A DNA stretch of 64,000 nt from Rusavskia elegans (taxonomy: Eukaryota; Ascomycota; Lecanoromycetes; Teloschistales; Teloschistaceae), in NCBI GenBank assembly GCA_011316305.1, contig SAUG01000016.1, positions 186,001-250,000 on the forward strand, given 5' to 3'. Positions 34,201 to 44,859 of this stretch are shown here, piece after piece (position 1 is the stretch's first letter; the number at the start of each line of letters is the position of its first letter). Both the position numbers and the translations under genes were made by a program. The notes under the pieces are model-generated. The model did no database searches, had not been told where the DNA came from, and saw nothing but the letters and a program-made list of their open reading frames with translations.

Positions 34201-34829
34201 CTCGAACAGTCGCCATTCATCTCGAGATTTGATACCAACCCAGATGCACTGTCATCTTGAGACCATGACAGGCTATCTAAAAGATTCTGCTCCCGAATTT
34301 CATTGGTGATTGGCCCAGCTTTTTCGTTTCTGGTATATTACGGTCCGATTCTGCTACACTCATGTTGGTTCCGTACGTCGAACTGGGCATATTCAATGGA
34401 TTTGATGATATGTAGAAAGATCTATGCTCGTGCCCTATTGATCGATGGTATGTGGACAGTGGGAGTGCGTCAATGGTTTAGTAGTGTTTGTGTGTCTGAG
34501 TCGGTTCTAGATTAATGCGCTGCGGTGGCCTCATGTGTAGAATCTACTACCGAATCAAACGTACGACATCAGCATATGCAGCTGCAAGGCTTCTTGGTCC
34601 GTAGTAACAGGATTCCTCGAGGGATCAATCGTGTCTAACTATAAGTAAAATCTTGGATTCATTTGAACACCGTACTCAGTCTCATACAATCCATACACGC
34701 CTGCGTCCAGAGGGCTATGTGTCTCCCCTCCGACCATTCCTCCATTTCCATCACCAACAGTAGCGCCATGCCCGCCAAAGCTTATCGAAGAGAAAGGAGC
34801 TGGCCCTTCAAAGCTGCTCAAGCCCCGTA
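31241..34829. other. Large gene-free gap between two kinase genes
   Basis: A 3.6-kb stretch, the longest here without a credible gene. It begins with the promoter and probable 5' UTR of the HAL-type kinase; a TATA-like TTTTTATATT lies near 32113. Many short frames occur on both strands. Those at about 33547-33640 (starting MSETVSTSP) and an overlapping frame ending near 33788 with a CSGC pair look slightly coding-like, but frames clash and no intron fits. At 34639-34833 (minus) an open frame overlaps the end of the CaMKK gene. No tRNA or other RNA recognised. Confidence 0.5.
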
Positions 34830-37188
34830 TCATCGACTCCCGGTTACGCCTTCCTCGTCTTGATCCGCCTTTTCAGCATTATCCTTTTGCTTCTCCTTGC
34901 GCTTGACCAATCCCAATATTGTACTCAACCCACCTTTAGGTGGATCGTCCCCACCAATTTCCCGGCCCACAAGATTTTCGTCCTCCTGGAACTGCTTTTT
35001 CTCTTCCACACGTCGCGTAAGATAGAGAGTCGTTCCCGTACCGGACCTCGATCGTATTCGCTCGATTTCTTCCGAGTATGCAGTCTCGTAGATGTTGGTT
35101 TCAGCGGCGGCAGGGGACTCGCTCACTGCAGGAGGATCTGGCGGCTCCTCTGTCCCGTAAGGTCCGACTGCCAAGAATAGATGATCTTGCAAAGGGTCGT
35201 GAGCGTGACCTCTACCGTGGTCATCGGTTGTGCTCGGTTTGGGACGATGGTCCTTCGGTTGCGCGTTGAGATTCCTTTTCGGTGTTGGACTTGTGGGACT
35301 ACTGACACTTGCGTGACGACTGAACTCCTGCGAGTCTTTGTTTTCAGGTGAAGGCGCAATGACAGCGTTCTGTTTGTCGCGGAACTCTTTTTCGAAATTG
35401 GAGAGGTCAATATCCCTGTGAATGCCTTCAGCGGCAAGAACCGATTCTACAGGTTTGCGATCAGCAGTGTCAACGCTTCTTGCCGGTCTATTGTGCAGTC
35501 TCGGTTTCTCGTCTCGAAGCATGGATATAGGCGGCTGGACCAAGCGTGTGTCTCGGCCGAGGATTTCGCTCATGCGCCCAGGTCTTCTCCGCTCCAGGAG
35601 CCGTTTAAACGCTTTTACCGCTTTCATCTTGTACGGGTAAGTATCATCCAAGCACGGAGTATCGAACCACTCACAAGGACGAGAACATTGCCAAGATTGC
35701 TAGTAATGGCATTGTTCGTCTCCTCCTCTGTTGGTGGCTCGATGAGGTTCGCTGTATTCTCTTCTGCCGATAGTAAAGGATCGTCGCCATTTTTGGTTAC
35801 CCACGGGTGCTCCTGACCACTTGTCAGCTTATCACTTACCCACTTTCTGTCAGGAGGAATCTTACTCGAAGGCCCTCCATCGTGATCCTCTTCTTCGCGT
35901 CTTTCTCTAGTAGCCTAGTGATCAAGTCTTTGAAGCTGTCGGTGCATTCCGGTCCACCGTTGATGTTTAGAGGATCATTCCTGATGCATTCATACAGCTG
36001 CAAAACCCCTGGTCTTTCGAATGGTATCCTACCGAACCTAAGACAATACAGTGTAACGCCCATGGACCAGATGTCAGCGGCTTTACCAGAAATGTCGCCA
36101 TGTTTGGCGACACACAACTCTGGGGCCATGAACGCAGGGGAACCCGCCGACTTCGCGGTCAGCATTTCCGACGTCTTCTCGAACATTTCGGAGACCCCAA
36201 AATCCACGATTTTGAGCACGTCATCCTCGGTGAGCAGGCAGTTGTCCGGTTTGATGTCTCGATGAACAACGCCTTGGGCGTGTAGATACTCGATACCCAG
36301 CATGAGGTCCCGGAACCAGTATCTGCAAAGCTCCTCGTCATAGGGGTCTGCGGTCTCGTCCACGCCGACTTTCATGATGACACCTTTCTTGCACATCTCG
36401 AGGACCATGTACAGCGAATCCTCATCAGGGTCATCTAAGACCTCGATCAAGGAGACCAGATTGCCGTGGTTGAGTTTCTTCATGATTGCAATCTCTTCTC
36501 TGATTAGGTACAAGGAGTTGCCTTGGCCCTCTTGATCGCCGCCGTCGGAAACCGAATGACGGTGCAGAGGAGAATTGAAGCCTACACCGGCCGCCAGATG
36601 GCCCGGTCTTCGATTGTTGTGGGGTCTTCGAAGAATATTGGATTGAGCTCGCTTGCGTAATCGAGACTTGGAGAATTCTTTTACTGCCTAGACTGAGCTC
36701 TCAGCTGTTGCTTGTGGCTGAAGAAGGCAGTCATCTCAAGGAGTCCCTTGTTGACGGTCGAAATGTTCAATCTCTTACATATTCATTCCCATGCTGGTCA
36801 ATAGCAAGGTGGACAGCCCCGAAGGATCCTCGGCCGATCTCTTCCTTGATGATGTACTGGTTGATGCGATGAACGGCACCTCCGTCGTCTTCACTATTGG
36901 TATACTCTGAACGAGCATGCAATGTCTCTTTGACCGGCTTCGCACTGGAAGCATGGCGACGGTGGTGTCGCAACGGACTCTCGTAGGCGGGTAACGATCT
37001 AGACATACGTCAGCTGGGGAACTGTTATGATGTTGGCATGAGACCGTGAGGACGTACGTGTGTCTCAGAGTGGGGGGTTTTTCTTCATGACTCGGAGGCC
37101 CCGGTACATCAATTGATATGCTATGTGAAGGATGAATGCCAGGTTCATTGTCTGCGACTGAGTCCGTCTCCTGCTTTGCCGGGCACAT
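34830..37188 (-). CDS. CaMKK / SNF1-activating type protein kinase (Ssp1/Sak1/Tos3-like)
   Basis: Upstream kinase of the family that phosphorylates AMPK/Snf1 or CaMK activation loops. Five exons: 37188-37058, 36998-36779, 36687-35866, 35812-35675 and 35627-34830; 702 aa. The kinase domain spans about 95-410: GRGSFGAVHLA, then AVKEF directly after a splice junction, an inserted basic Arg/Pro/His-rich loop of about 45 residues before the alpha-C helix (the RP insert typical of CaMKKs), HRDIKPDN, DFGVSEMF, SAGSPAFMAPEL, and EHPWVTK after the third intron. The ~270-residue C-terminal region is disordered and charged. The start at 37188 is the first Met of exon 1; an additional upstream exon cannot be excluded. 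Confidence 0.9.
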
Positions 37189-37502
37189 GATGGGTAATGA
37201 GATACCTTTTGGAATCTCGGCGCAAGACCAAACATTGGTGTCAAAACATCCTGGACTTCGCAAGGCTGGATACACAAAGCTCGGCCCCCACTTTGGAGGT
37301 CCCAGCCGACTTCCAGCGGGTGGAAGTTGCGACGAGACGTCGGAGCGTTAGCAGTGACGCCTGACCCGAGAGCTTGGCACTATCTCGAGGAAGCTGCTGC
37401 CGAGAAGGCGGAAATGCGGAATACTTGCAAAATAGGGGTCGTGAACGGCTATCTAAGAAATATCCCGGCCCACCTTTAACTCTCTTCATCGTCACGGCCA
37501 AT
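37189..37502. promoter_or_regulatory. Divergent promoter region (CaMKK / Bet5)
   Basis: 314 bp between two starts. No clear motif seen. Confidence 0.35.
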
Positions 37503-38162
37503 ATGGTGGTCTATTCTTTCTATATATTCGATCGTCATGGTAATATCATCTAGACCCTGTTGATTCCAAACCTATTGCTGACCTTGCTCGGTAGCTGAGT
37601 GTATCTACAAGAAGAAATGGGCTCCTCGACCCACCAGTACCGGCTTCAAGTCTCAACAGGCCAATGGTCTAATGGATGGCGCTCCGCAGCCGAAAGCTCT
37701 CAGTGCCGAAGATGATGCCAAACTTATCTTCGGTACCATCTTCTCCTTGCGGAACATGGTGAGGAAACTGGGGGGTGAGGATGAAAGGTAGCGAACTTGA
37801 CCCTGGTCCTCAGGGGTCATAAGGGGCTAACCCGCCACGACAACCCAGATTCATATCCTACCGAACTGGACAATACAAGCTTCACTACTACGAAACACCT
37901 ACATCACTCAAGTTCGTCATGGTCACCGACACGAAGACGAACAACCTGCGAATAGTCCTGCACCAGATTTACGTTAGCCTCTACGTCGAATTCGTCGTGA
38001 AGAATCCGTTATCACCTATCGAGCATCCAGGAGGCATTGGAGTCAATTGTGAGATGTTTGAGCTCGGTGTCGAGCAATTCGTGGTAAGTCTATCTTGCTT
38101 TGGCTTTCTGATATCAGATAACCTGACCATGTCTCGTGTAGAATGCGTCCTTGATGAGTTAA
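37503..38162 (+). CDS. BET5: TRAPP complex subunit Bet5 (TRAPPC1)
   Basis: Longin-fold core subunit of the TRAPP Rab-GEF complexes that activate Ypt1 in ER-Golgi traffic. Four exons: 37503-37539, 37595-37787, 37849-38083 and 38142-38162; 161 aa. It begins VVYSFYIFDRH after Met, then AECIYKKKW, a short fungal insert, KLIFGTIFSLRNMVRKLGG, FISYRTGQYKLHYYETPT and ending NPLSPIEHPGGIGVN, all family signatures. The last coding exon is just 21 nt (NASLMS plus stop). Reading through the preceding donor (GTAAGTC) would instead extend the protein with unrelated sequence. It is convergent with eIF6, 157 bp apart. Confidence 0.94.
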
Positions 38163-38319
38163 TGATCACCACCAAAGGACATTCCAATTCAATCCTTGCC
38201 TCATTGAGGCCAAGCGCCTCCAGATCGTACCCTCCAAACCCTGCGGGATGTCGAACATGGCCGTGCAGTGCTGCCGCAGTACTGACATTTCCTGCGTTCG
38301 AGGCGTGACTCCACTGCGC

Positions 38320-39238
38320 TTAGTAAAAGGACTCGACCATGGTGTCTTTGTGCGTGGTGTTGATCGAACTTGGCCCCATGCCCTCGGCCAATTTGAAGAC
38401 GCCTTCCATCACCTGTAGCTCCGTGGCAGTTGTGTCTAGTCCCGTCACCGCCATCCAGTCATTCACCACCATTCCGGCGCCAACGACAGAGGACCCTCGA
38501 TTAACGCTACCGGCTACCAAGGGTACCTGTAGCAGGCTTGACAGCTCGTCTTGGTCTTGTATCGAAGTTTTGGGATGTACAATACCGCCCTGGTTCGAAA
38601 GTGCCATATATGAGCCCACGAGGACGTTGTCGGCGATCGTCTGACGGAAGACTTCCACCCCGAGCGTATCGGCGATTCTAGATTGATTGATCAGTCGGCC
38701 GGCCGCTTCAAGGACTTGTCTCCAGGGATCACTGCGTACATCTCCTCGGTTTCCCTCTCGATATCAGGGTGTACTAGTGCAACATGATCGTTGCATGCGA
38801 TCACATTTCCCAAGGCCGATAACCGTTCTTCGATCCGCTGTATCTTGACCTCATCAGGGATCGAATTCCGCAGATGCTGCAGCTCCTGATCGGTGGTGGA
38901 TGTGGGGACCAGAAGACCTTTGCGATTACTGTGCACCATGGACATCAGCGATTGATGTGGTCTGGAAATTCGACCGGATTACCCAGCAGTCAAACGACCG
39001 ACTATTCTTGTGCCTGCGATGGTAGCACGGCATATGGGTACTATGTCCTGCAATTCGGCTTCGAAGACGCTGTAGAAGTTTTCCGAGGCGCCAATGGCGA
39101 CAATAGCGTACGCATTGGTGAGGGTGGAGAAGACGCCGACTCTGTCAGTCAGGGCTATGGTCAGTCATTGTGAAGATTTTTCGAAACGAGCGTTCGGACA
39201 CACTCATTCGAATTCTCAAATTGTGCGCGGACAGCCAT
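38320..39238 (-). CDS. TIF6: Eukaryotic translation initiation factor 6 (eIF6/Tif6)
   Basis: 60S subunit anti-association factor, needed for pre-60S maturation in nucleolus and cytoplasm and removed by Efl1/Sdo1. Four exons: 39238-39204, 39141-38983, 38928-38740 and 38677-38320; 246 aa, the normal length. Key sequence in order: [20 protein letters not shown] across the first junction, [36 protein letters not shown] across the second, [20 protein letters not shown], then [20 protein letters not shown] and [11 protein letters not shown]. All three introns are 54-62 bp. The family's five-fold pentein repeat is complete. Confidence 0.97.
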
Positions 39239-39925
39239 GTTGAAAGATGATTTCAAGAAAATGGACTGTAAGGTTCCTGTGCGACGAGAAGGACTGGGGA
39301 GAAAGTGGGGTCGAAGGTTGGAGACAACCTAAACGTCAGAATCACGATCTCGTGAGTGAACGTGACGGAACGTAACGGACTGAGAATGGAGGACGAACTG
39401 ATTCCGTTGGACTTCAGTTTTATAGGCCTCCTGTGTCTGCTCTGGAGCGGGTTGCTATCAAAAGGTGGGGTCTGATCCACAGTCGGCGTTTCCATCGAAC
39501 GAGCATGACTCATTCACCTACTCCGTACATTCCTCTACTGCAGCTGAGTCTTGTCCGCAGCAGTCGACACTCACCAACGTCCCGTTCAAAGAAAGACGAG
39601 TCATCTTAATTGACACATGTAGTCATCGACGGGGTGGAAACCTCAATTGTACCAATTTCGATGAGTTGGATCGAGCTACTCCGTAGGTATGTACAAGAGC
39701 ATTATTATACCTTAGCCCTTCTCTATACCACAATGATTCCTGTCCTTGCTTTTTCCTGCATATCGCACTTTCCTAATCCTGCGCCTGCTTTCCCCCTGAA
39801 GTTTTCTCTCTGACACCGCCGCCAATATCCTTGACCATGCCCGCCCAAACCCATACCAAAGATGCTTGAAATTCATGACACAGAAACTCATTAACCATAT
39901 ACATCGAAGACTTCGACTAATCCGA
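39239..39925. promoter_or_regulatory. eIF6 upstream region / 3' region of the four-TM gene
   Basis: 687 bp between tandem minus-strand genes. A TACCTTA half-site lies at 39708-39714, about 470 bp upstream of eIF6. No supported gene. Confidence 0.4.
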
Positions 39926-41542
39926 TTATGATCCGGGCTGCCGCATCAACGGCGACGTCACCCTCGGTATAGGCGAATTGATTATTGGTGCTGGCGAGAC
40001 GATCGTATCCTGACTGACTTGTGACGATGCTTGCGAAAGCTGCGATGTAGCTGAGATGGCTGATGGAAATCGTCCGGGCATCGAAGGTCGCTGCTCCTGC
40101 ATCGTAAATGGTTGGAGGCCCCATCCCTCCTGGCTGCTGGGTGACCTTGGCGAGCACGGCGAGGTAGGCGTTTTCGAAGCAATGAAGTCGCTGAAACTCT
40201 CCGATCGTACCAAAGGACTAGGGCTCGAGGGCAAGCTGCCAGATCTCATCCGCTTCAGAATGCGCTGATTGATCATTTGGCCGGCGCCTGGCGCCGCTGT
40301 GACGATGGTCCCCGAAGAAACGTTTGGAGGTGAAGGACTATAGGTCCGGAAAAGTGGATGAATATGATCCTCACTGGAAGCTGATCGCGCTCTAGATGGC
40401 GGTCGGGAAATTGAGGGTTGAGGTAAAGGGCTAGGCGGTGGACTTTCGCTTGGTCCTTGTCCAAAAAACGGACCTTCGAGTGCTTTTGCAGGCGATGGCG
40501 ATCTGCTGCCGGGTATAGGTTCCAAAGGCGACGGCCTCGGCTTAACCACTGGTGAAGATTGCAGGACGGTTTCTCGGATGTGAGATCCGACCCCAGAGGT
40601 ATCCCATGAGTCGAAGGCTTCATCTTGATTGATCCGGGTTCGGGCAGGGCTGTCAAGAGACGAGCGTGACTGGAATGCATGCTGGCGGCTTGAAAACTTG
40701 CCCTTTGCTGTTGTTGGCCTGGTCTTGATCGACAATGACGATCGGAGAGACGCAGCTTCGGAAGGCGGTGCTGATGGAGAATTCGAAGAAGACGGCTCCC
40801 CTTGAAAAGGATTCGATTGAACCGTGGTCGAAGTCGTCGGTCTGCTTGGCTCAATCATTTCTTGACGTTCTTCTCGTGTTGCGATGCTGGGCTCCTGCGA
40901 CGATTTCGGGACAGGATGGCTGGCCCACGCCAAGCATGCAAAAAAAAGTATCTGGGTGATGACGGAGACTCCCCAGAGGATGAAACTGACAAAGAGATAT
41001 GTCGAAATTCGCAATCCCAAGACGTAAGACGGCACCTCGCCGCGGCTAGTGTTGGCCCATCCCAAGAGTGCGCCCACTGCGACTCCAGCAACTATTGATG
41101 GAAGCATCCCCAGGGCAAACAACAAAGAGTGTCTCCCACGCCCTCCGCTGAATTCGCCCGATCCACCGAAGCTTTTGCGCTGGCGGAGATGGCACAGAAG
41201 CATGTATACGACGGTACACCAGGACAATGCTTCAATAATAGCAGCGACCAGGGCGAGGATGCAGGTCTTTCGGCGCTGGACTGTCAGAACAACAGCCATC
41301 ATGACGACGAAGATCAGGATAGTTAGGGTGGTGAACGCTGCGACGAGCCCGGTCAAGCTGGGCAGTAACTTCCGGGCCATGGTTCGTTTGGGACGTGGTG
41401 GTTCCGTGGTCCAAGATCGTCCCGTTGCAGGAGCTTGGGATGGTGATGGATCCGGGTGAGGCAGCAAAGATGTTTCGAGAGCCGCTCGGTGCGAAGGTCC
41501 GTCTAAAGGTGTTTCGAGCTCGACGTCTTCAGTGCGCGTCAT
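39926..41542 (-). CDS. Unnamed fungal four-transmembrane protein with long disordered tail
   Basis: Intronless, 538 aa. A polar, Pro-rich N-terminus of ~55 residues is followed by four predicted membrane segments: about 62-85 and 92-114 as a pair, then about 137-157 and 172-200. The spacing resembles tetraspan MARVEL-like or SUR7-like proteins, but no signature is clear. The remaining ~330 residues are Ser/Pro/Arg-rich and probably cytosolic, with many SP/TP sites suggesting phosphorylation. The ATG at 41542 is the first in frame. I do not recognise the family; a plasma-membrane or endomembrane location is an inference. Confidence 0.8.
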   Translation of the reverse strand: MTRTEDVELETPLDGPSHRAALETSLLPHPDPSPSQAPATGRSWTTEPPRPKRTMARKLLPSLTGLVAAFTTLTILIFVVMMAVVLTVQRRKTCILALVAAIIEALSWCTVVYMLLCHLRQRKSFGGSGEFSGGRGRHSLLFALGMLPSIVAGVAVGALLGWANTSRGEVPSYVLGLRISTYLFVSFILWGVSVITQILFFACLAWASHPVPKSSQEPSIATREERQEMIEPSRPTTSTTVQSNPFQGEPSSSNSPSAPPSEAASLRSSLSIKTRPTTAKGKFSSRQHAFQSRSSLDSPARTRINQDEAFDSWDTSGVGSHIRETVLQSSPVVKPRPSPLEPIPGSRSPSPAKALEGPFFGQGPSESPPPSPLPQPSISRPPSRARSASSEDHIHPLFRTYSPSPPNVSSGTIVTAAPGAGQMINQRILKRMRSGSLPSSPSPLVRSESFSDFIASKTPTSPCSPRSPSSQEGWGLQPFTMQEQRPSMPGRFPSAISATSQLSQASSQVSQDTIVSPAPIINSPIPRVTSPLMRQPGS

Positions 41543-42918
41543 TATGAAGTGAGCCGGAGAAGGTCTAGGTGGTTCGTGAGGCGGCAAAAGCGATTAAGCG
41601 TAGTATTTCCCTCACTGACAAAGTTCTTAGTTGGAACGAAGGCAAGTTGGAACGACGTTGTCGGCAAAGGTTGACACTGGATCGGAACGAGGTCGGCTCT
41701 GGCTATAGCCCAGTTCCCAGTTTGCCGCAGTAGCAAGTCGACCAGATCCAATTGTTTGAGGTTCGACGACAGACGATATTGGACATTCGAAGAGAAAAGC
41801 AAGAAGGTGGTCAACGCGTGGGCACAAGTGTCAATGGGGTCGACGCGAAGTCGCTTCCGGGACCAGGCTGGATGTGTATGCAATGGCTTGCTTGAAGCGG
41901 CCGATGGATGCGATTTCGATCCAATGAAACAATAAAGCGTCATTCGTAATACAAGGCTGCAGATGGCTAATCATACATCATACAGTAGCAAGACATGGAC
42001 GGGAGATTGACAGTTAGCAACGCGGAATGGTCCGCTTAGCAGTGGACTAGGTTTTCGAAGTCATAGGGGAGAATGGCAAGAAAAGAAGAAGTAATGTACA
42101 AGTATGGAGAGGAGAGAGAAGGAGGGCAATCATGGTGTTTGGGGACGCGAGACGACACATGTGAAGCAACATGGAAATGTTTGCGAGAGGGACTTCTCTT
42201 CCTTCCGCCCCAATGATAACACTGCAGAACGCGTTGCGGTAGGTAAGAGGGTCCAGACAAGGATTCTCGTGTTGTTTTGACCAGCCTCGCTTGGTCCTTC
42301 CCTGTCACCACTCATTGGGGGCTGAAACTCAGGAATAATCTCTGACACGGCCCCGGTCAGGTCATCCACCAGCAAGGCACGTCATAGAGGCGATACCCGG
42401 ATATTGCTCGCAATCAAACACGCCAGATTGGGATCTCCATCCAGACTGACAATATGACCCTGCACCCGAGTATCGCTGCCGGTGTGCGTGAGTATTGCTC
42501 CGGGCTCCGGCTCCGAGTGATGGTACCTTCATTGACGGCGCATTGGTAACGCGTCCAAACCTGATACTCGGGTGTCACCTTGAACTTGCTCGGGATACTG
42601 AACTGTGGAAGTTAATGATGTGCACAGAGATACCGTGCTTACTAATCGATGGAGGGGTAAACCGTTGTGGCGGCTCCAAACGACCCCTACTAGCGCGAGA
42701 GCCGCCGACTATCCTTAGCACTGTTTTTTGGGCATCTTGATGCCTTCCGTCATCGGGCCTCATCAACCTGTTAAAACATTCTCAGATCTTAAACCTACTC
42801 AGCCGCGGTTGGGTTACCTTAGACTTTGAGACATCCAGATATCGCAGCTTCACACAATCCTAGAGCAACAAGATAGTTCCCCGATCGAAGGAGGAGGCAC
42901 TGCTCGGAGTGGGACACG
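41543..42918. promoter_or_regulatory. Divergent upstream region between four-TM gene and Rad23
   Basis: 1.38 kb, long for a divergent pair here. A TACCTTA half-site lies at 42815-42821, about 100 bp before the Rad23 start. Short frames on both strands have no supporting features. Confidence 0.4.
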
Positions 42919-44499
42919 ATGAAGCTCACTTTCAAGGCATGATATATACCATTCACCTACTCACACACGTCGGTGCTAACCTCATATATGAATACAGGAT
43001 CTAAAGCAGACTAAGTTCGAGATCGAGGCCGAACCTTCCGAGACTGTACGACCCATGTCATTGCCATCTCCCCTCATGAGAGAGACTGAACTCGTGATTT
43101 CTAGGTAGGAGTCCTGAAAGAGAAGATATCCAAAGAGAAAGGCTGGGATGCAAGCTTGCTGAAGCTTATCTACTCTGGTTGGTTGCTGTGCGACTCATCC
43201 CTTCAGAAGAATCAGTATTTCTTACACATTTGGTCCCACAGGCAAGATACTACAAGATGCAAACACTATTGAATCTTATAGTATCGAGGAGAAAGGCTTC
43301 ATAGTCTGCATGGTGGGAAAGGTAATGAAAAGTCTTCGATGGCTGGAAGTGCGACGGACTGTCCTGACCAACCAATAGCCGAAAGCAGCACCTGCTGCTG
43401 CCTCGTCAACTGCAAAAGCTCCCTCTACACCTGCACCATCGACTGCGCAAACTCCTGCTCCACCTGCCGCTCCTGCTCAGACGTCGAGTACAACAACCAC
43501 AGACGCTCCAGCTACCCCATCGCCAGCTCCTGCAGCCGCTTCAACAACAAGCGAGCCCGGGAATTTCAACGATCCCTCCGCCCTTACCCTTGGTGCCCAA
43601 CGAGAAGCCGCCGTTCAGAATATGGAGAGCATGGGATTTCCTAGAGCCGAGATTGACCGAGCTATGAGGGCAGCCTTCTTCAATCCGGACCGTGCAGTCG
43701 AGTATCTACTTAATGTAAGCTGTCGTAGTCCTCGAGAACCGCAGGCCTTTAGTTTACCTGTATAGGGAATACCCGAAAACATTCAACAGGAACAACAACA
43801 GACACAAGCGTCAAGAGGCGGAGCAAGCGGCGCTCGGCAAAATGAACCTGCTGCCCCGCCACAGCCGGCAGCTGCCGCGAACACTACAGCACCAGTAGAT
43901 GCTGGTAGCGATGCAGGTGACCAGCCGATAAATCTCTTCGAGGCAGCCCAGGCCCAGGCCGGCCGCGGAGGTGGAGCTGCTGGCGGTACAGGTCGTGGCA
44001 GAAGTGGTGGTGGCGCTGGAGCAGGCCTCGCCGGTCTCGGAGCTGGCGCTGGTGCCGGACGAGGCGCTGCAGGAGGTATTGCCAACCTGGATTTTCTTCG
44101 AAATAACCCTCAATTCCAGCAACTTCGCCAGATCGTCCAAACTCAACCCCAGATGTTGGAGCCGATCCTTCAGCAGGTCGGCGCCGGTAACCCTCAACTT
44201 GCCCAGCTGATTCAAGAACACCCGGAACAATTCCTGCAACTTTTGAGCGAAGAGGCCGATAATGATGCACCTGCTCCTCCTGGAGCTCAGGAGGTATTTG
44301 TTACCGAAGAAGAACGGGAAGCTATCGACAGGGTAAGTGTTTTTGTCAACCATGGCGCTATGGTAGCTAATTTCATCAGCTCTGTCGTCTTGGATTCGAG
44401 CGGGACATGGTCATCCAGGCGTATTTTGCGTGCGACAAAAACGAAGAGCTGGCCGCGAATTTCCTCTTTGATCAGCCGCCTGAGGACGACGAGAACTAA
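42919..44499 (+). CDS. RAD23: UV excision repair / proteasome shuttle protein Rad23
   Basis: Ubiquitin receptor that carries substrates to the 26S proteasome and partners Rad4 (XPC) in nucleotide excision repair. Seven exons: 42919-42936, 42998-43045, 43105-43177, 43242-43321, 43379-43714, 43766-44332 and 44380-44499; 413 aa. Domains: ubiquitin-like (1-75, [20 protein letters not shown]); an Ala/Pro/Thr linker; UBA1 (about 135-175, [20 protein letters not shown]); a Gly/Ala-rich linker; the XPC-binding domain ([19 protein letters not shown]); and UBA2 at the end ([20 protein letters not shown]). The first intron uses a GC donor (AAG|GCATGA, 42937), with acceptor ACAG and a CTAAC branch; no GT alternative exists before an in-frame stop. 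Confidence 0.96.
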
Positions 44500-44859
44500 A
44501 TTCGATTACAAAATATAGCGACCGACGTGGCCCCACGGTTGTGGAATCCGACCCTCGGTGGATGGTGCACGTATCGCCCGAGGTATAAAGTGAGGATGGG
44601 ACGGATATTCCACGGATCGAATGGATATTAGAAAAGCGCTATAACAGAAGGATCATGCATCCTCTGCCATAGGGTCGGCCCTTCAACATGCTTGTAATAT
44701 TTTAATGAAACGTATGCCTGTATCGGCGGTCTTGACTCACGAATGCATCATGAAAAGAGCCTGGAAAGAGCCAGCAAAGCTGAGTTCGACGTCAACACAT
44801 CCAATTCCACCACTGAGATCGCTGTTGCCCGACGATGATCGATTGCCTGCCGGCTATCT
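44500..44859. other. Convergent 3' intergenic region (Rad23 / Smp3)
   Basis: 360 bp between two 3' ends. No gene supported. Confidence 0.5.
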
